Origin: SFTJ01 sp045613305
Lineage (GTDB): Bacteria; Bacteroidota; Bacteroidia; Bacteroidales; Muribaculaceae
Assembly (NCBI GenBank): GCA_045613305.1
Contig: JAZLAU010000005.1
Coordinates: forward strand, 1 to 40,567
DNA length: 40,567 nt
Direction of reading: 5' to 3'
Part shown: positions 6,497 through 13,093 of the stretch, in pieces
How positions within the stretch are numbered: the stretch's first letter is position 1
Layout of the letters: each line of letters starts with the position of its first letter
Made by a program: the position numbers and the translations under genes
Notes under the pieces: model-generated
Seen by the model: the letters and a program-made list of their open reading frames with translations, nothing else
Database searches by the model: none
What the model was told of the DNA's origin: nothing

Positions 6497-6504
6497 TAAC
6501 TTTG
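6497..6504 (+). promoter_or_regulatory. Promoter -7 element for the 352-aa gene
   Basis: TAACTTTG matches TAnnTTTG. It places transcription start near 6508-6510, just before the ATG at 6522, and argues against the in-frame TTG at 6492 as start codon. Confidence 0.6.
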
Positions 6505-6521
6505 TTGAAAATGCTTGCCAT

Positions 6522-7580
6522 ATGTTTTTTAAGATAGAGTTTAATCAGTTGCCATTTCAGCCTGCTAAGCAACAGGTGATATATGTTGAGAATGAGTATA
6601 ACGAAACGATAAATCGTTTTATTCAAACCAATTATGAGGCTATACGCAAACATTATGAATTTTGGGGTTGGGAATTCTGTTATATGCCATATCTTGCCAA
6701 GGATTTGACCTCGGTAGGAGCTGCGGATTACTATGCTCCATATTCAGAGGGTGCAGCCGAGTGCGACTTCAAGAGTGATTTTCTCTTGGGATTTATGGCT
6801 AATCCTCAGAATATAAGTAAAGTGCCTCCATCTTTGGTATATTATTCAGATGCTTTTGCAGAGGAAGATGCTTGTATATTTAGAGGTATCTCGCTTGATG
6901 ATGAGCGTTATTTTGAAAACGACGATTTTTCAGAGGTATTAATAAGTATAAGAGATGATATATCAAAAAATGATACCGATTCTGGTATTCGATTTCGTAT
7001 TGCTAGAGATGATGACTGGAATGATGACTTTGATGATTATGTAAAAGCTGAAATACCTGATAAAGAAACTCGAGACCTACTTAAAGAACTAGAGTGGCGT
7101 ATTAGCGACCTAAAGCAACGGGGTGTAAGTGCCTATGTCTTGGAGCGACTCATCAACAAACCCGAAAAGTTGAGCCGCCTTGTGATAACCGCAGATTATA
7201 GCATTCTGCTGCCCGATTATAACAATATGGAGATTCAGATGACACCGCTGGTAAAGGCTGTATATCTTTTGTTTCTCCGCCACCCCGAGGGTATCATATT
7301 CAAGCACCTGATGGACTACCGAGATGAATTGAAAGATATATACAAGAAGATTAAGGGGAAACGATGGATTTTATCGCAGCGCCGTAGTGTTGAAGATGTC
7401 ACAGACCCAATGAAAAATTCCATTAACGAGAAATGCGCTCGTGTCAGAGAAGCATTCGTTACTCGTTTCGATGAGCGCCTGGCTAAACACTACATTATTA
7501 CAGGAGAGAGAGGCGAACCCAAGCGAATCACCCTTCCGCAGGATTTGATTGTATGGCATTGTTCAAATGATATAAGCTGA
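6522..7580 (+). CDS. Protein with OmpR-like C-terminal winged-helix pattern, divergent from rtcB operon (352 aa)
   Basis: I chose ATG 6522 because an in-frame upstream TTG overlaps the promoter. The N-terminal 220 residues are acidic and aromatic and match no family I know. At about residues 235-345 the order ILLPDYNNMEIQMTPLVKAV, LLFLRHPEGI, then DPMKNSINEKCARVREAF and YIITGERGEP parallels the OmpR/PhoB-type effector domain (strand, TP-helix, LLRHP, DP..N.I...I..LR..F, then I.T.RG). It could therefore be the DNA-binding regulator of the shared palindrome, as RtcR is divergent from rtcBA in E. coli. The fold is inferred and RtcR itself is unrelated (sigma-54 type). Confidence 0.75.
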   Translation: MFFKIEFNQLPFQPAKQQVIYVENEYNETINRFIQTNYEAIRKHYEFWGWEFCYMPYLAKDLTSVGAADYYAPYSEGAAECDFKSDFLLGFMANPQNISKVPPSLVYYSDAFAEEDACIFRGISLDDERYFENDDFSEVLISIRDDISKNDTDSGIRFRIARDDDWNDDFDDYVKAEIPDKETRDLLKELEWRISDLKQRGVSAYVLERLINKPEKLSRLVITADYSILLPDYNNMEIQMTPLVKAVYLLFLRHPEGIIFKHLMDYRDELKDIYKKIKGKRWILSQRRSVEDVTDPMKNSINEKCARVREAFVTRFDERLAKHYIITGERGEPKRITLPQDLIVWHCSNDIS

Positions 7581-7587
7581 TAATAAA

Positions 7588-7610
7588 GCCCCGATTGGAT
7601 AAGTCGGGGC
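7588..7610. terminator. Bidirectional terminator between convergent genes
   Basis: GCCCCGA (7588-7594) pairs with TCGGGGC (7604-7610) around a 9-nt loop. It sits 7 nt after one stop codon and 8 nt before the other; the minus-strand side is followed by TTTATTA. Confidence 0.75.
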
Positions 7611-7617
7611 ATATTAT

Positions 7618-7809
7618 TTACATCAAATCATCACTAGTAGAATCAGATGATTCTCGCTCTATCTGAGACCACATTTTCTTCATTCCCATACTGATTCTCT
7701 CAATATGTTGTGGGGATTTCTTTCTTCCTTTGAGTTTTTGAGAAATTAGTTGTTTTGTTCTGTCACTTAATTGCCTTGTTTGTCGTTTATAATTTTTATT
7801 CTGTATCAT
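7618..7809 (-). CDS. NUMOD3-like small basic protein (63 aa)
   Basis: The core LSDRTKQLISQKLKGRKKSP followed by HIERISMGMKKMW fits the NUMOD3-type DNA-binding repeat (Lys-rich helix, LKGRK turn, second helix) seen in homing endonucleases and as stand-alone small proteins on Bacteroidetes mobile elements. No nuclease domain is attached. It is convergent with the 352-aa gene, and a 464-nt non-coding gap separates it from the integrase. Confidence 0.65.
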   Translation of the reverse strand: MIQNKNYKRQTRQLSDRTKQLISQKLKGRKKSPQHIERISMGMKKMWSQIERESSDSTSDDLM

Positions 7810-7915
7810 AGTATAATGTATTTTCTAATAAATAGTTAGTAAGTATAGAAAATACAGTAAGTAGCTTTCAAATAACTGAAATTTCCAGGAAAAAATTTCG
7901 TAACAAACAGTGTGT

Positions 7916-7945
7916 ATGCCTACTACAAGTACCCCTGGTAGGCAT
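7916..7945. repeat. Inverted repeat in the integrase-proximal non-coding gap
   Basis: ATGCCTAC (7916-7923) and GTAGGCAT (7938-7945) form an 8-bp stem with a 14-nt loop. Along with 8117-8160 it is the main structure in the 464-nt gap 7810-8273, where I see no ORF. It could be RNA structure or a recombination-related site. Confidence 0.4.
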
Positions 7946-8116
7946 TATAACTCGGCTTACCGTAAAACATCATTCATGCGAGGCGGGGAGGGGTATTTTG
8001 CCATTTATATTAAGCAATTACCATTGCTTTATATTTCTTAAATTCAAGCAAATATACCTAATACTTTTACTAATAATTATAACTAAATATGTCCTTTTGC
8101 AAGGTGTTGGTTTATG

Positions 8117-8160
8117 ATTATAATGGACAGGGAACTATCAAGTTACCCTGTCCTTATAAT
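8117..8160. repeat. 19-bp inverted repeat downstream of the integrase
   Basis: ATTATAA+GGACAGGG+AACT (8117-8136, one bulged T) pairs with AGTT+CCCTGTCC+TTATAAT (8141-8160), with an unpaired A at 8145 and a tetraloop. It lies 113 nt past the integrase stop. It has no T-run, so it is either a Rho-independent-like end without a tract, a protein-binding dyad or a mobilization structure. Confidence 0.5.
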
Positions 8161-8273
8161 ACTACTAAAATTATTAACTTATTATATGTACTCAGAATTT
8201 GAGGGGATAGATACTCATTTTATGAGGTAGTTGATTTAGATAAAATCTCGAATTAACATCAACTCGAAAAGTT

Positions 8274-9515
8274 CTATAACAAATTTTTCATAGCATTATC
8301 GATTTGTTCATTATCGAAACTATCAAGATAAATTTGGGTTACACGTTCTGAGCTATGACCCATAATTTCACGAATGATAGAGGTTGAGACTCCAGCCTTC
8401 TTCATTACTGTTGCTTGCGAGTGACGAGCGCAATAAGTTGTTAAAGTAATAGGAAGGTTTAACTCATTTCCAATCTGTTTCAGTCGCTCGTTGACCTTGC
8501 TAATAACTTTATGAATACGATTCGCTTTCTGTACTTCTGTTTTATGAAATGGAGACAGTATCGGAAAAAGATAAGGTGACTCCAGTTTTCTATATTTATT
8601 GATAATTGATAGAGCTTTCGGTTGAATCGGAATCTTAATTAGTTTGTTTGTCTTCTGTCGTTTATATACCAATCGACCGTCAATGATGTTGTCTTTAGTT
8701 AGATTGGCTATATCTACAAAGTTTATTCCTCCACAATAGTAAGTGAAAGCAAAAATATCGATAGGGAAACGCATAAAACGGTTAGAAGATGTGAAGTTCA
8801 ATACTCGTTCTATATCATCTTTACATAAACTTCGCTTTACTGTTTCTTCATGTAATTTGGCAACCTTATAAGCCTTGAATGGGTAGTATTCTTCTTTTGC
8901 TACTCCTGTTTCGATTGCTATGTTGTAAATTGCTCTTAACGTACGAAATCTAATACCAATGGTATTTTCTGCTAAACCTTCCTTTCGTAGCCAAGTCTCA
9001 TAGCTACGTAAAAATTCCACATCAATATCATTAAAACATATATCAAGATGCTCATTAAAAGAGATAAGCGAGTTGTACACTTGTTTTACAGACAACATGT
9101 AACCTCGTCTATTTTCATCCTTTAATCGCTCAATAAACTTATTAAACACATCTCCAACAGTCGATGCTTTATGTGGTTTATTATACTTGTCGACAATGGA
9201 TTTAGCCGTAAAATCCCTATTCTCTGCATGTAATCGAATAATCTCCTCGTTTGCAGAGTTTATCTTCTCCGAAATAAGCTTAATTAAATAAGCTCGATTT
9301 GGGCATTTTGATTTGGGTTGATTCTTTTCAAAGTCCCAATAAATAGGATTGATGCTTATTCCCAAGCTTTGATACTTGCGTTTTCTGTCTTTGCAAATAC
9401 AAAGCATCAATGGATGCTCTCCGTTGGATAAAGTTTTCCACTTGTAACACACGATGTTAACTGTTGCGCTCATTTGGTTTACGGTTGACATCTTGGTTGA
9501 CACACTGGTTGACAC
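8274..9515 (-). CDS. Tyrosine recombinase (integrase) of a tRNA-Phe-associated element
   Basis: 413 aa in three parts: an N-terminal arm-binding region (about 18-110), a SAM-like core-binding domain (about 120-215) and a catalytic domain (about 225-410). Visible catalytic residues are Lys288 (QKTN), Arg364 and His365 (CARHSQAT), His387 (MGHSS) and Tyr396 (QIYLDSF). The Arg I position, normally in a stretch like YTRGMSF, reads YCGGINF, so Gly262 replaces Arg. IntDOT of CTnDOT is known to lack this Arg too. It is transcribed away from the tRNA with its start 110 nt from the tRNA 3' end. It should integrate and excise the element. Confidence 0.93.
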   Translation of the reverse strand: MSTSVSTKMSTVNQMSATVNIVCYKWKTLSNGEHPLMLCICKDRKRKYQSLGISINPIYWDFEKNQPKSKCPNRAYLIKLISEKINSANEEIIRLHAENRDFTAKSIVDKYNKPHKASTVGDVFNKFIERLKDENRRGYMLSVKQVYNSLISFNEHLDICFNDIDVEFLRSYETWLRKEGLAENTIGIRFRTLRAIYNIAIETGVAKEEYYPFKAYKVAKLHEETVKRSLCKDDIERVLNFTSSNRFMRFPIDIFAFTYYCGGINFVDIANLTKDNIIDGRLVYKRQKTNKLIKIPIQPKALSIINKYRKLESPYLFPILSPFHKTEVQKANRIHKVISKVNERLKQIGNELNLPITLTTYCARHSQATVMKKAGVSTSIIREIMGHSSERVTQIYLDSFDNEQIDNAMKNLL

Positions 9516-9577
9516 AACTGCGCTTAAGACCTATGCTTTGGCATGTTTTTGGGTGCTTTTGAAGCTTTTTGGGGAAT

Positions 9578-9607
9578 AAAAAAAGAGAGCCACTTCTGTA
9601 ACTCTCT
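9578..9607 (-). terminator. Intrinsic terminator downstream of tRNA-Phe
   Basis: On the minus strand AGAGAGTTAC (9607-9598) pairs with GTGGCTCTCT (9593-9584), including two G-U pairs, over an AGAA tetraloop, then a T-run. It ends the tRNA transcript 19 nt past the mature 3' end, between the tRNA and the integrase. Confidence 0.8.
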
Positions 9608-9625
9608 GATTATCAGTCTTTTAAG

Positions 9626-9698
9626 TGGTGCCACCAGGAATCGAACCGGGGACACAAGGATTTTCAGTCCTTTGCTCTACCAACTGAGCTATGGCACC
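9626..9698 (-). tRNA. tRNA-Phe (anticodon GAA)
   Basis: A 73-nt cloverleaf: acceptor GGTGCCA/TGGCACC plus discriminator A, D arm GCTC-AGTTGGTA-GAGC, anticodon arm AAGGA-CTGAAAA-TCCTT (GAA), variable GTGTC, T arm CCCGG-TTCGATT-CCTGG. CCA is not encoded (the next bases are CTT). The T stem has a C51-U63 mismatch, unusual for a working tRNA, which may mark recombination with the adjacent element. Confidence 0.96.
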
Positions 9699-9720
9699 AT
9701 AATCTTTCGATTTGCGAGTG

Positions 9721-9752
9721 CAAAGTTATGCATTATGATTGATTTGTGCAAA
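9721..9752 (-). promoter_or_regulatory. Promoter of tRNA-Phe
   Basis: Minus-strand TTTG (9752-9749), 20 nt, then TAACTTTG (9728-9721), 22 nt upstream of the tRNA 5' end. The remaining gap to 9925 holds no ORF or clear structure. Confidence 0.65.
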
Positions 9753-9925
9753 TTTTTGGGCTTATTTTTTGAAAATATTTTTCATCGATGGGGTTAAAAT
9801 GGTGTTAATTGGTTGAGGTTCAGTTGTTTTGTGGCTGAAAAGATTTTTGCGTGAAAAGTTGCAATGTTGTAATTGAATGTGGGGTGCGATGAACAAAAAC
9901 ACAAATAATGTTGTAAAATATAGGA

Positions 9926-9953
9926 TTGGTAAGGATTAAAATTTCTATCTTTG
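9926..9953 (+). promoter_or_regulatory. Promoter of the lemA/TPM operon
   Basis: TTG (9926-9928), 17 nt, then TATCTTTG (9946-9953), 48 nt before the lemA ATG. Confidence 0.65.
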
Positions 9954-10001
9954 CTTAACTAACATTGAATTATTAATTAAAAAACGAAATAAAGTACGAT
10001 T

Positions 10002-10598
10002 ATGAAAAAAGGTTTATTGATAGTAATTGCAGTAATAGCAATAGTAGTGATTGGCTGTTTTGGCTGGGTAAAGAGCACATATAACGGCTTTGTAACGCAA
10101 CAAGAAGGTGTGGATGCCGCATGGGCACAAGTGGAGAATGTGTATCAGCGTCGTGCCGATTTGATTCCTAACTTGGTGGCAACAGTTAAGGGTTATGCCG
10201 CTCATGAGAAGGAAACCCTTGAGGCGGTGATTTCGGCTCGTTCGAAGGCTACTCAAATCACTGTAGACCCAGCAGACCTTGACGCTGAGTCGCTAAAGAA
10301 ATATCAAGAGGCTCAAGGCGAACTTGGCAGTGCACTTGGCAAACTGCTTGCAATCACTGAAAATTATCCTGACTTGAAGGCGAACGAAAACTTCTTGCAA
10401 TTGCAAGCTCAACTTGAGGGTACTGAAAACCGCATCACAGTGGAACGTCAGTCGTTTAATGAAGCGGCGAAGGCCTACAATGCATCGGTTCGCAAGTTCC
10501 CTGCAAACATAATTGCCGGCATGTTTGACTTTGAGCGCAAGCCATATTTTGAGGCAGAATCGGGCGCTGAAAAGGCTCCAGAGGTGAGTTTTGAATAA
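10002..10598 (+). CDS. LemA family protein
   Basis: 198 aa. One N-terminal transmembrane helix (residues 5-22, LLIVIAVIAIVVIGCFGWV) is followed by the LemA helical-bundle core: YNGFVTQQEGVDAAWAQVEN, YQRRADLIPNLVATVKGYA, then an NRITVERQSFNEAAKAYNASV motif. The predicted topology is a short anchor with a long soluble helical domain. The family's molecular role is unclear; LemA genes often sit with TPM-domain genes, as here (36 and 442 nt downstream). It starts behind a good -7/-33 promoter and probably leads a three-gene operon. Confidence 0.93.
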   Translation: MKKGLLIVIAVIAIVVIGCFGWVKSTYNGFVTQQEGVDAAWAQVENVYQRRADLIPNLVATVKGYAAHEKETLEAVISARSKATQITVDPADLDAESLKKYQEAQGELGSALGKLLAITENYPDLKANENFLQLQAQLEGTENRITVERQSFNEAAKAYNASVRKFPANIIAGMFDFERKPYFEAESGAEKAPEVSFE

Positions 10599-10634
10599 AA
10601 TTCGTTAGAGCAAACAAAAATTGGATAAAAGGTT

Positions 10635-11075
10635 ATGCCATTGAAGGACTTTTTGTCGGAAGCGGAGCAGCAAAAGGTTGTGGCGGCCATAGGCGCGGCC
10701 GAACTGCGCACTTCGGGCGAGATTAGAGTACACGTAGAGCCCAAGTGCAAGGTAGCCGACCCTGTGGCGCGGGCTGCGCGAGTGTTCGACAAGTTGGGCA
10801 TGTTTGCCACCCGTCAGCGCAACGGAGTGCTGATATATGTGGCCTACGAGAGCCGCAAGTTTGCCATAATAGGCGATTGCGGCATTAATGAGCGAGTGCC
10901 AGAGGGCTTTTGGGATGCAGAGAAAGACCTCATGCTATCGTATTTAAAAGAAAATCGTCCGGCTGAGGGGATTTGTGCCGTGGTGAGTCAGATTGGCGAG
11001 CGATTGGCAGAATTTTTCCCTTGGGATGAGGATGACATAAATGAACAAAGTGATGAGATTTCATTTTCAGAATAG
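10635..11075 (+). CDS. Soluble TPM-domain protein
   Basis: 146 aa without signal peptide. It opens with PLKDFLSEAEQQKVVAAIGAAE followed by SGEIRVHVEP, the start of the TPM (TLP18.3/Psb32/MOLO-1) fold, then RQRNGVLIYVAYESRKFAIIGD and later EGICAVVSQIGERLAEFFP. That is the shorter cytoplasmic TPM version found between lemA and the membrane TPM gene in many Bacteroidetes. Its 3' end overlaps the next gene by 35 nt in another frame. TPM domains have been linked to phosphatase activity and membrane-protein maintenance; the role here is unknown. Confidence 0.9.
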   Translation: MPLKDFLSEAEQQKVVAAIGAAELRTSGEIRVHVEPKCKVADPVARAARVFDKLGMFATRQRNGVLIYVAYESRKFAIIGDCGINERVPEGFWDAEKDLMLSYLKENRPAEGICAVVSQIGERLAEFFPWDEDDINEQSDEISFSE

Positions 11076-11904
11076 ATATTTTGTGCAAAAGTTGAGATTG
11101 GCGCTTGTGGCTATGCTGCTTGTGTTGGCCACGGCTAATGCATGGGCGGCAGAAGACCCGATTCCCGATGCGCCTAATCCGCCTCGCCTGGTCAATGACT
11201 ATGCCGGAGTGTTTTCGGCCGACAGCAATGCCGTGATGGAAGCCACTCTTGAGGATTTTGCGCGCAACACGTCGAACCGCATTGTTGTGGTCACTATGGC
11301 CGATTTGCGTGGCTTGGAGCCGATGCAGATGGCTTACGGAATAGGCAAAAAGTGGGGCGTTGGCGATAAGGAGTACAATGCCGGGGTGGTGATTTTGGTT
11401 AAACCCAAAGTTGGCACGAGCAAAGGCGAAGTGTTTATTGCCACCGGTTATGGCGTGGAAGGTGTGCTCACCGATGCCTTGTGCAGCCAGATAGTGCGCC
11501 GCGAGATGATACCATATTTTAGGCACAACGACTATTACGGAGGCGTGAATGCCGCTCTGAAAGTGATTATGCCCCTAATGGCAGGCGAATTCAGCGCAGA
11601 GCAGTATCTGAAGAAAGAATCTGACCCATTGTCGTCGGTTATGGCTTTGGTGTTTATGCTAATCATAGTGTTTGCGTTGATAGCAATGTTTTCGCGTCCA
11701 AACGACAACAATAACAGCAGCAGTGGCCGCGGTGGCACCTTTGGCGGCGGTGGCACAGTGATATTCCCGCCATGGATAGGCGGCGGAGGCTCTAACTCGT
11801 CGGGAGGTTTCGGAGGCGGCGGCTTTGGCGGCGGTTTCGGCGGTGGCTTCGGCGGTTTCGGCGGCGGCAGTTTTGGTGGCGGCGGAGCCGGTGGCTCATG
11901 GTGA
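11041..11904 (+). CDS. Membrane TPM-domain protein with Gly-rich tail (YgcG-like)
   Basis: 287 aa. A hydrophobic signal segment (about 19-37, LRLALVAMLLVLATANAWAA) leads into a TPM domain (about 48-170; RLVNDYAGVFSADSN, NRIVVVTMADLRG, NAGVVILVKP, TGYGVEGVLTDA). One membrane helix (about 198-216) and a Gly/Ser/Phe tail of about 60 residues in GGGF repeats follow. This is the usual YgcG-type layout. The ATG at 11041 lies in the previous gene; ATG at residue 5 is an alternative. The tail's low-complexity DNA is GGC-rich, a likely slippage spot. Confidence 0.92.
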   Translation: MNKVMRFHFQNRYFVQKLRLALVAMLLVLATANAWAAEDPIPDAPNPPRLVNDYAGVFSADSNAVMEATLEDFARNTSNRIVVVTMADLRGLEPMQMAYGIGKKWGVGDKEYNAGVVILVKPKVGTSKGEVFIATGYGVEGVLTDALCSQIVRREMIPYFRHNDYYGGVNAALKVIMPLMAGEFSAEQYLKKESDPLSSVMALVFMLIIVFALIAMFSRPNDNNNSSSGRGGTFGGGGTVIFPPWIGGGGSNSSGGFGGGGFGGGFGGGFGGFGGGSFGGGGAGGSW

Positions 11905-11940
11905 CAATCAAAAACAATCAGAAAAAAATATGATAAGAAA

Positions 11941-11989
11941 AATGGGAGCGAAAGGGTGCGCCAAGATGAGTGCATTGTTCGCTCCCATT
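11941..11989 (+). terminator. Terminator of the lemA/TPM operon
   Basis: AATGGGAGCGAA (11941-11952) pairs with TTCGCTCCCATT (11978-11989), 12 bp with a 25-nt loop, followed by GATTTT. Only four T follow, so efficiency is uncertain. Confidence 0.65.
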
Positions 11990-12032
11990 GATTTTGTGTA
12001 GTGGTGGCAAATATTTTTTACTATGTGGCCCA

Positions 12033-12059
12033 TTGCAATAAAAAATATTATTAATTTTG
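12033..12059 (+). promoter_or_regulatory. phoH promoter placed almost on the start codon
   Basis: TTG (12033-12035) and TAATTTTG (12052-12059) are correctly spaced. The ATG is at 12064, so transcription should begin at or within a few bases of it. Confidence 0.6.
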
Positions 12060-12063
12060 CATT

Positions 12064-13053
12064 ATGATAGAACGCATAATAATCATCGACAATGTTGACC
12101 CTGTGATTTTTTACGGGGTGAACAATTGTAATATCCAGTTAATAAGAAATTTGTTTCCGAAACTACGCATGGTGGCCCGCGGCAGCGTGATAAAGGTGAT
12201 AGGCGATGATGCCGAAACTATGGTTTTTGAGGAAAAAATGAAGAAATTGGAGGAATATTGTGCAAAGTACAATAAACTCACCGAAGACGTAATATTAGAC
12301 ACCATCAAGGGCGCACCACCGAAGGAACTCAAGATGGAGTCGGCAATCATCTACGGCGTTAACGGCAAGCCCATATCGGGCCGCACCCCAAATCAGCAGA
12401 AGTTGGTGAAGGTGTTTCAGGAAAATGATTTGACCTTTGCTTTAGGTCCAGCCGGCACCGGCAAGACCTATGTGGCGATAGCCTTGGCCGTACGGGCATT
12501 GAAAAACAAAGAGGTGAGAAAGATAATCTTGTCGCGTCCGGCAGTGGAGGCGGGCGAAAAACTCGGTTTCTTGCCAGGCGACATGAAGGATAAAATCGAC
12601 CCATATTTGCAGCCTCTATATGATGCGCTCGAGGATATGATTCCGGCGGCTAAGCTCAAAGAGTATATGGAGGGCAATGTTATACAGATAGCGCCGTTGG
12701 CATTTATGCGCGGCCGTACGCTCAACGATGCCGTTATCATACTCGACGAGGCTCAAAACACCACTACGCATCAAATAAAGATGTTTTTGACACGTTTGGG
12801 TATGGGTGCAAAAATGATAATCACGGGCGATATCACCCAGATAGACTTGCCACGCACCACGGTTTCGGGTTTGGTTCAGGCGCTGCACGTGTTGCGCGAC
12901 GTTCCGGGCATTGGCCATGTAGAGTTTGGCAAAAAAGACATTGTGCGTCACCACTTGGTGCAACGCATAGTGGAGGCCTACGAAAAGCACGATGAGGAGC
13001 AGAAGGCCGAAGCACAGGCTCGCAAGCAAGCGGCAAAATCAGAAGAGAATTAA
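12064..13053 (+). CDS. phoH: PhoH-family ATPase
   Basis: 329 aa. An N-terminal KH-like region (about 1-95, with FPKLRMVARGSVIKVIGD) precedes a P-loop ATPase: Walker A GPAGTGKT (128-135), Walker B ILDEAQ (226-231) and RMGA-region ITGDITQIDLP. This is the YbeZ/PhoH-like protein, linked in bacteria to RNA metabolism and often neighbouring ybeY. Here its neighbours are TPM genes and purC instead. The start is consistent with homologues I recall (MIERIIIIDNVDPVIFYGVN). The short or absent leader suggests a leaderless mRNA. The C-terminus is charged (KAEAQARKQAAKSEEN). Confidence 0.95.
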   Translation: MIERIIIIDNVDPVIFYGVNNCNIQLIRNLFPKLRMVARGSVIKVIGDDAETMVFEEKMKKLEEYCAKYNKLTEDVILDTIKGAPPKELKMESAIIYGVNGKPISGRTPNQQKLVKVFQENDLTFALGPAGTGKTYVAIALAVRALKNKEVRKIILSRPAVEAGEKLGFLPGDMKDKIDPYLQPLYDALEDMIPAAKLKEYMEGNVIQIAPLAFMRGRTLNDAVIILDEAQNTTTHQIKMFLTRLGMGAKMIITGDITQIDLPRTTVSGLVQALHVLRDVPGIGHVEFGKKDIVRHHLVQRIVEAYEKHDEEQKAEAQARKQAAKSEEN

Positions 13054-13093
13054 ATAAATATTCACCAAACGAAATATTACATTCTAAAGCATT

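Larger units (their letters stand above)
1..9626. mobile_element. Right-hand part of an integrative element inserted at tRNA-Phe
   Basis: The stretch left of the tRNA-Phe gene has no housekeeping genes. It carries a tyrosine recombinase oriented away from the tRNA, small proteins of types common on Bacteroidales mobile elements, and an RtcB cargo operon. It looks more AT-rich than the DNA right of the tRNA. Recombinases next to a tRNA 3' end usually mark elements that use that end as attB. I found no second copy of the tRNA 3' end between 1 and 9600, so the other boundary should lie outside the window. I see no conjugation, mobilization or phage structural genes in the visible part, so the element class is unknown. 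Confidence 0.65.

Noticed and set aside
6492..6521. TTG start at 6492 for the 352-aa gene
   Set aside because: It overlaps the -7 element at 6497-6504; ATG 6522 is downstream of the predicted transcription start.
1..9626. A Ro60/Rsr (TROVE) protein partnering RtcB
   Set aside because: None of the unknown proteins shows the TROVE or vWA features; no MIDAS (DxSxS) motif is present.
1..9626. A CRISPR array or retron in the accessory region
   Set aside because: No regularly spaced direct repeats and no reverse transcriptase gene are visible; the structured RNA at 1285-1510 lacks an adjacent RT.
9543..9797. Plus-strand ORF crossing the tRNA-Phe gene
   Set aside because: It reads through the antisense of a tRNA and its terminator and has no promoter.
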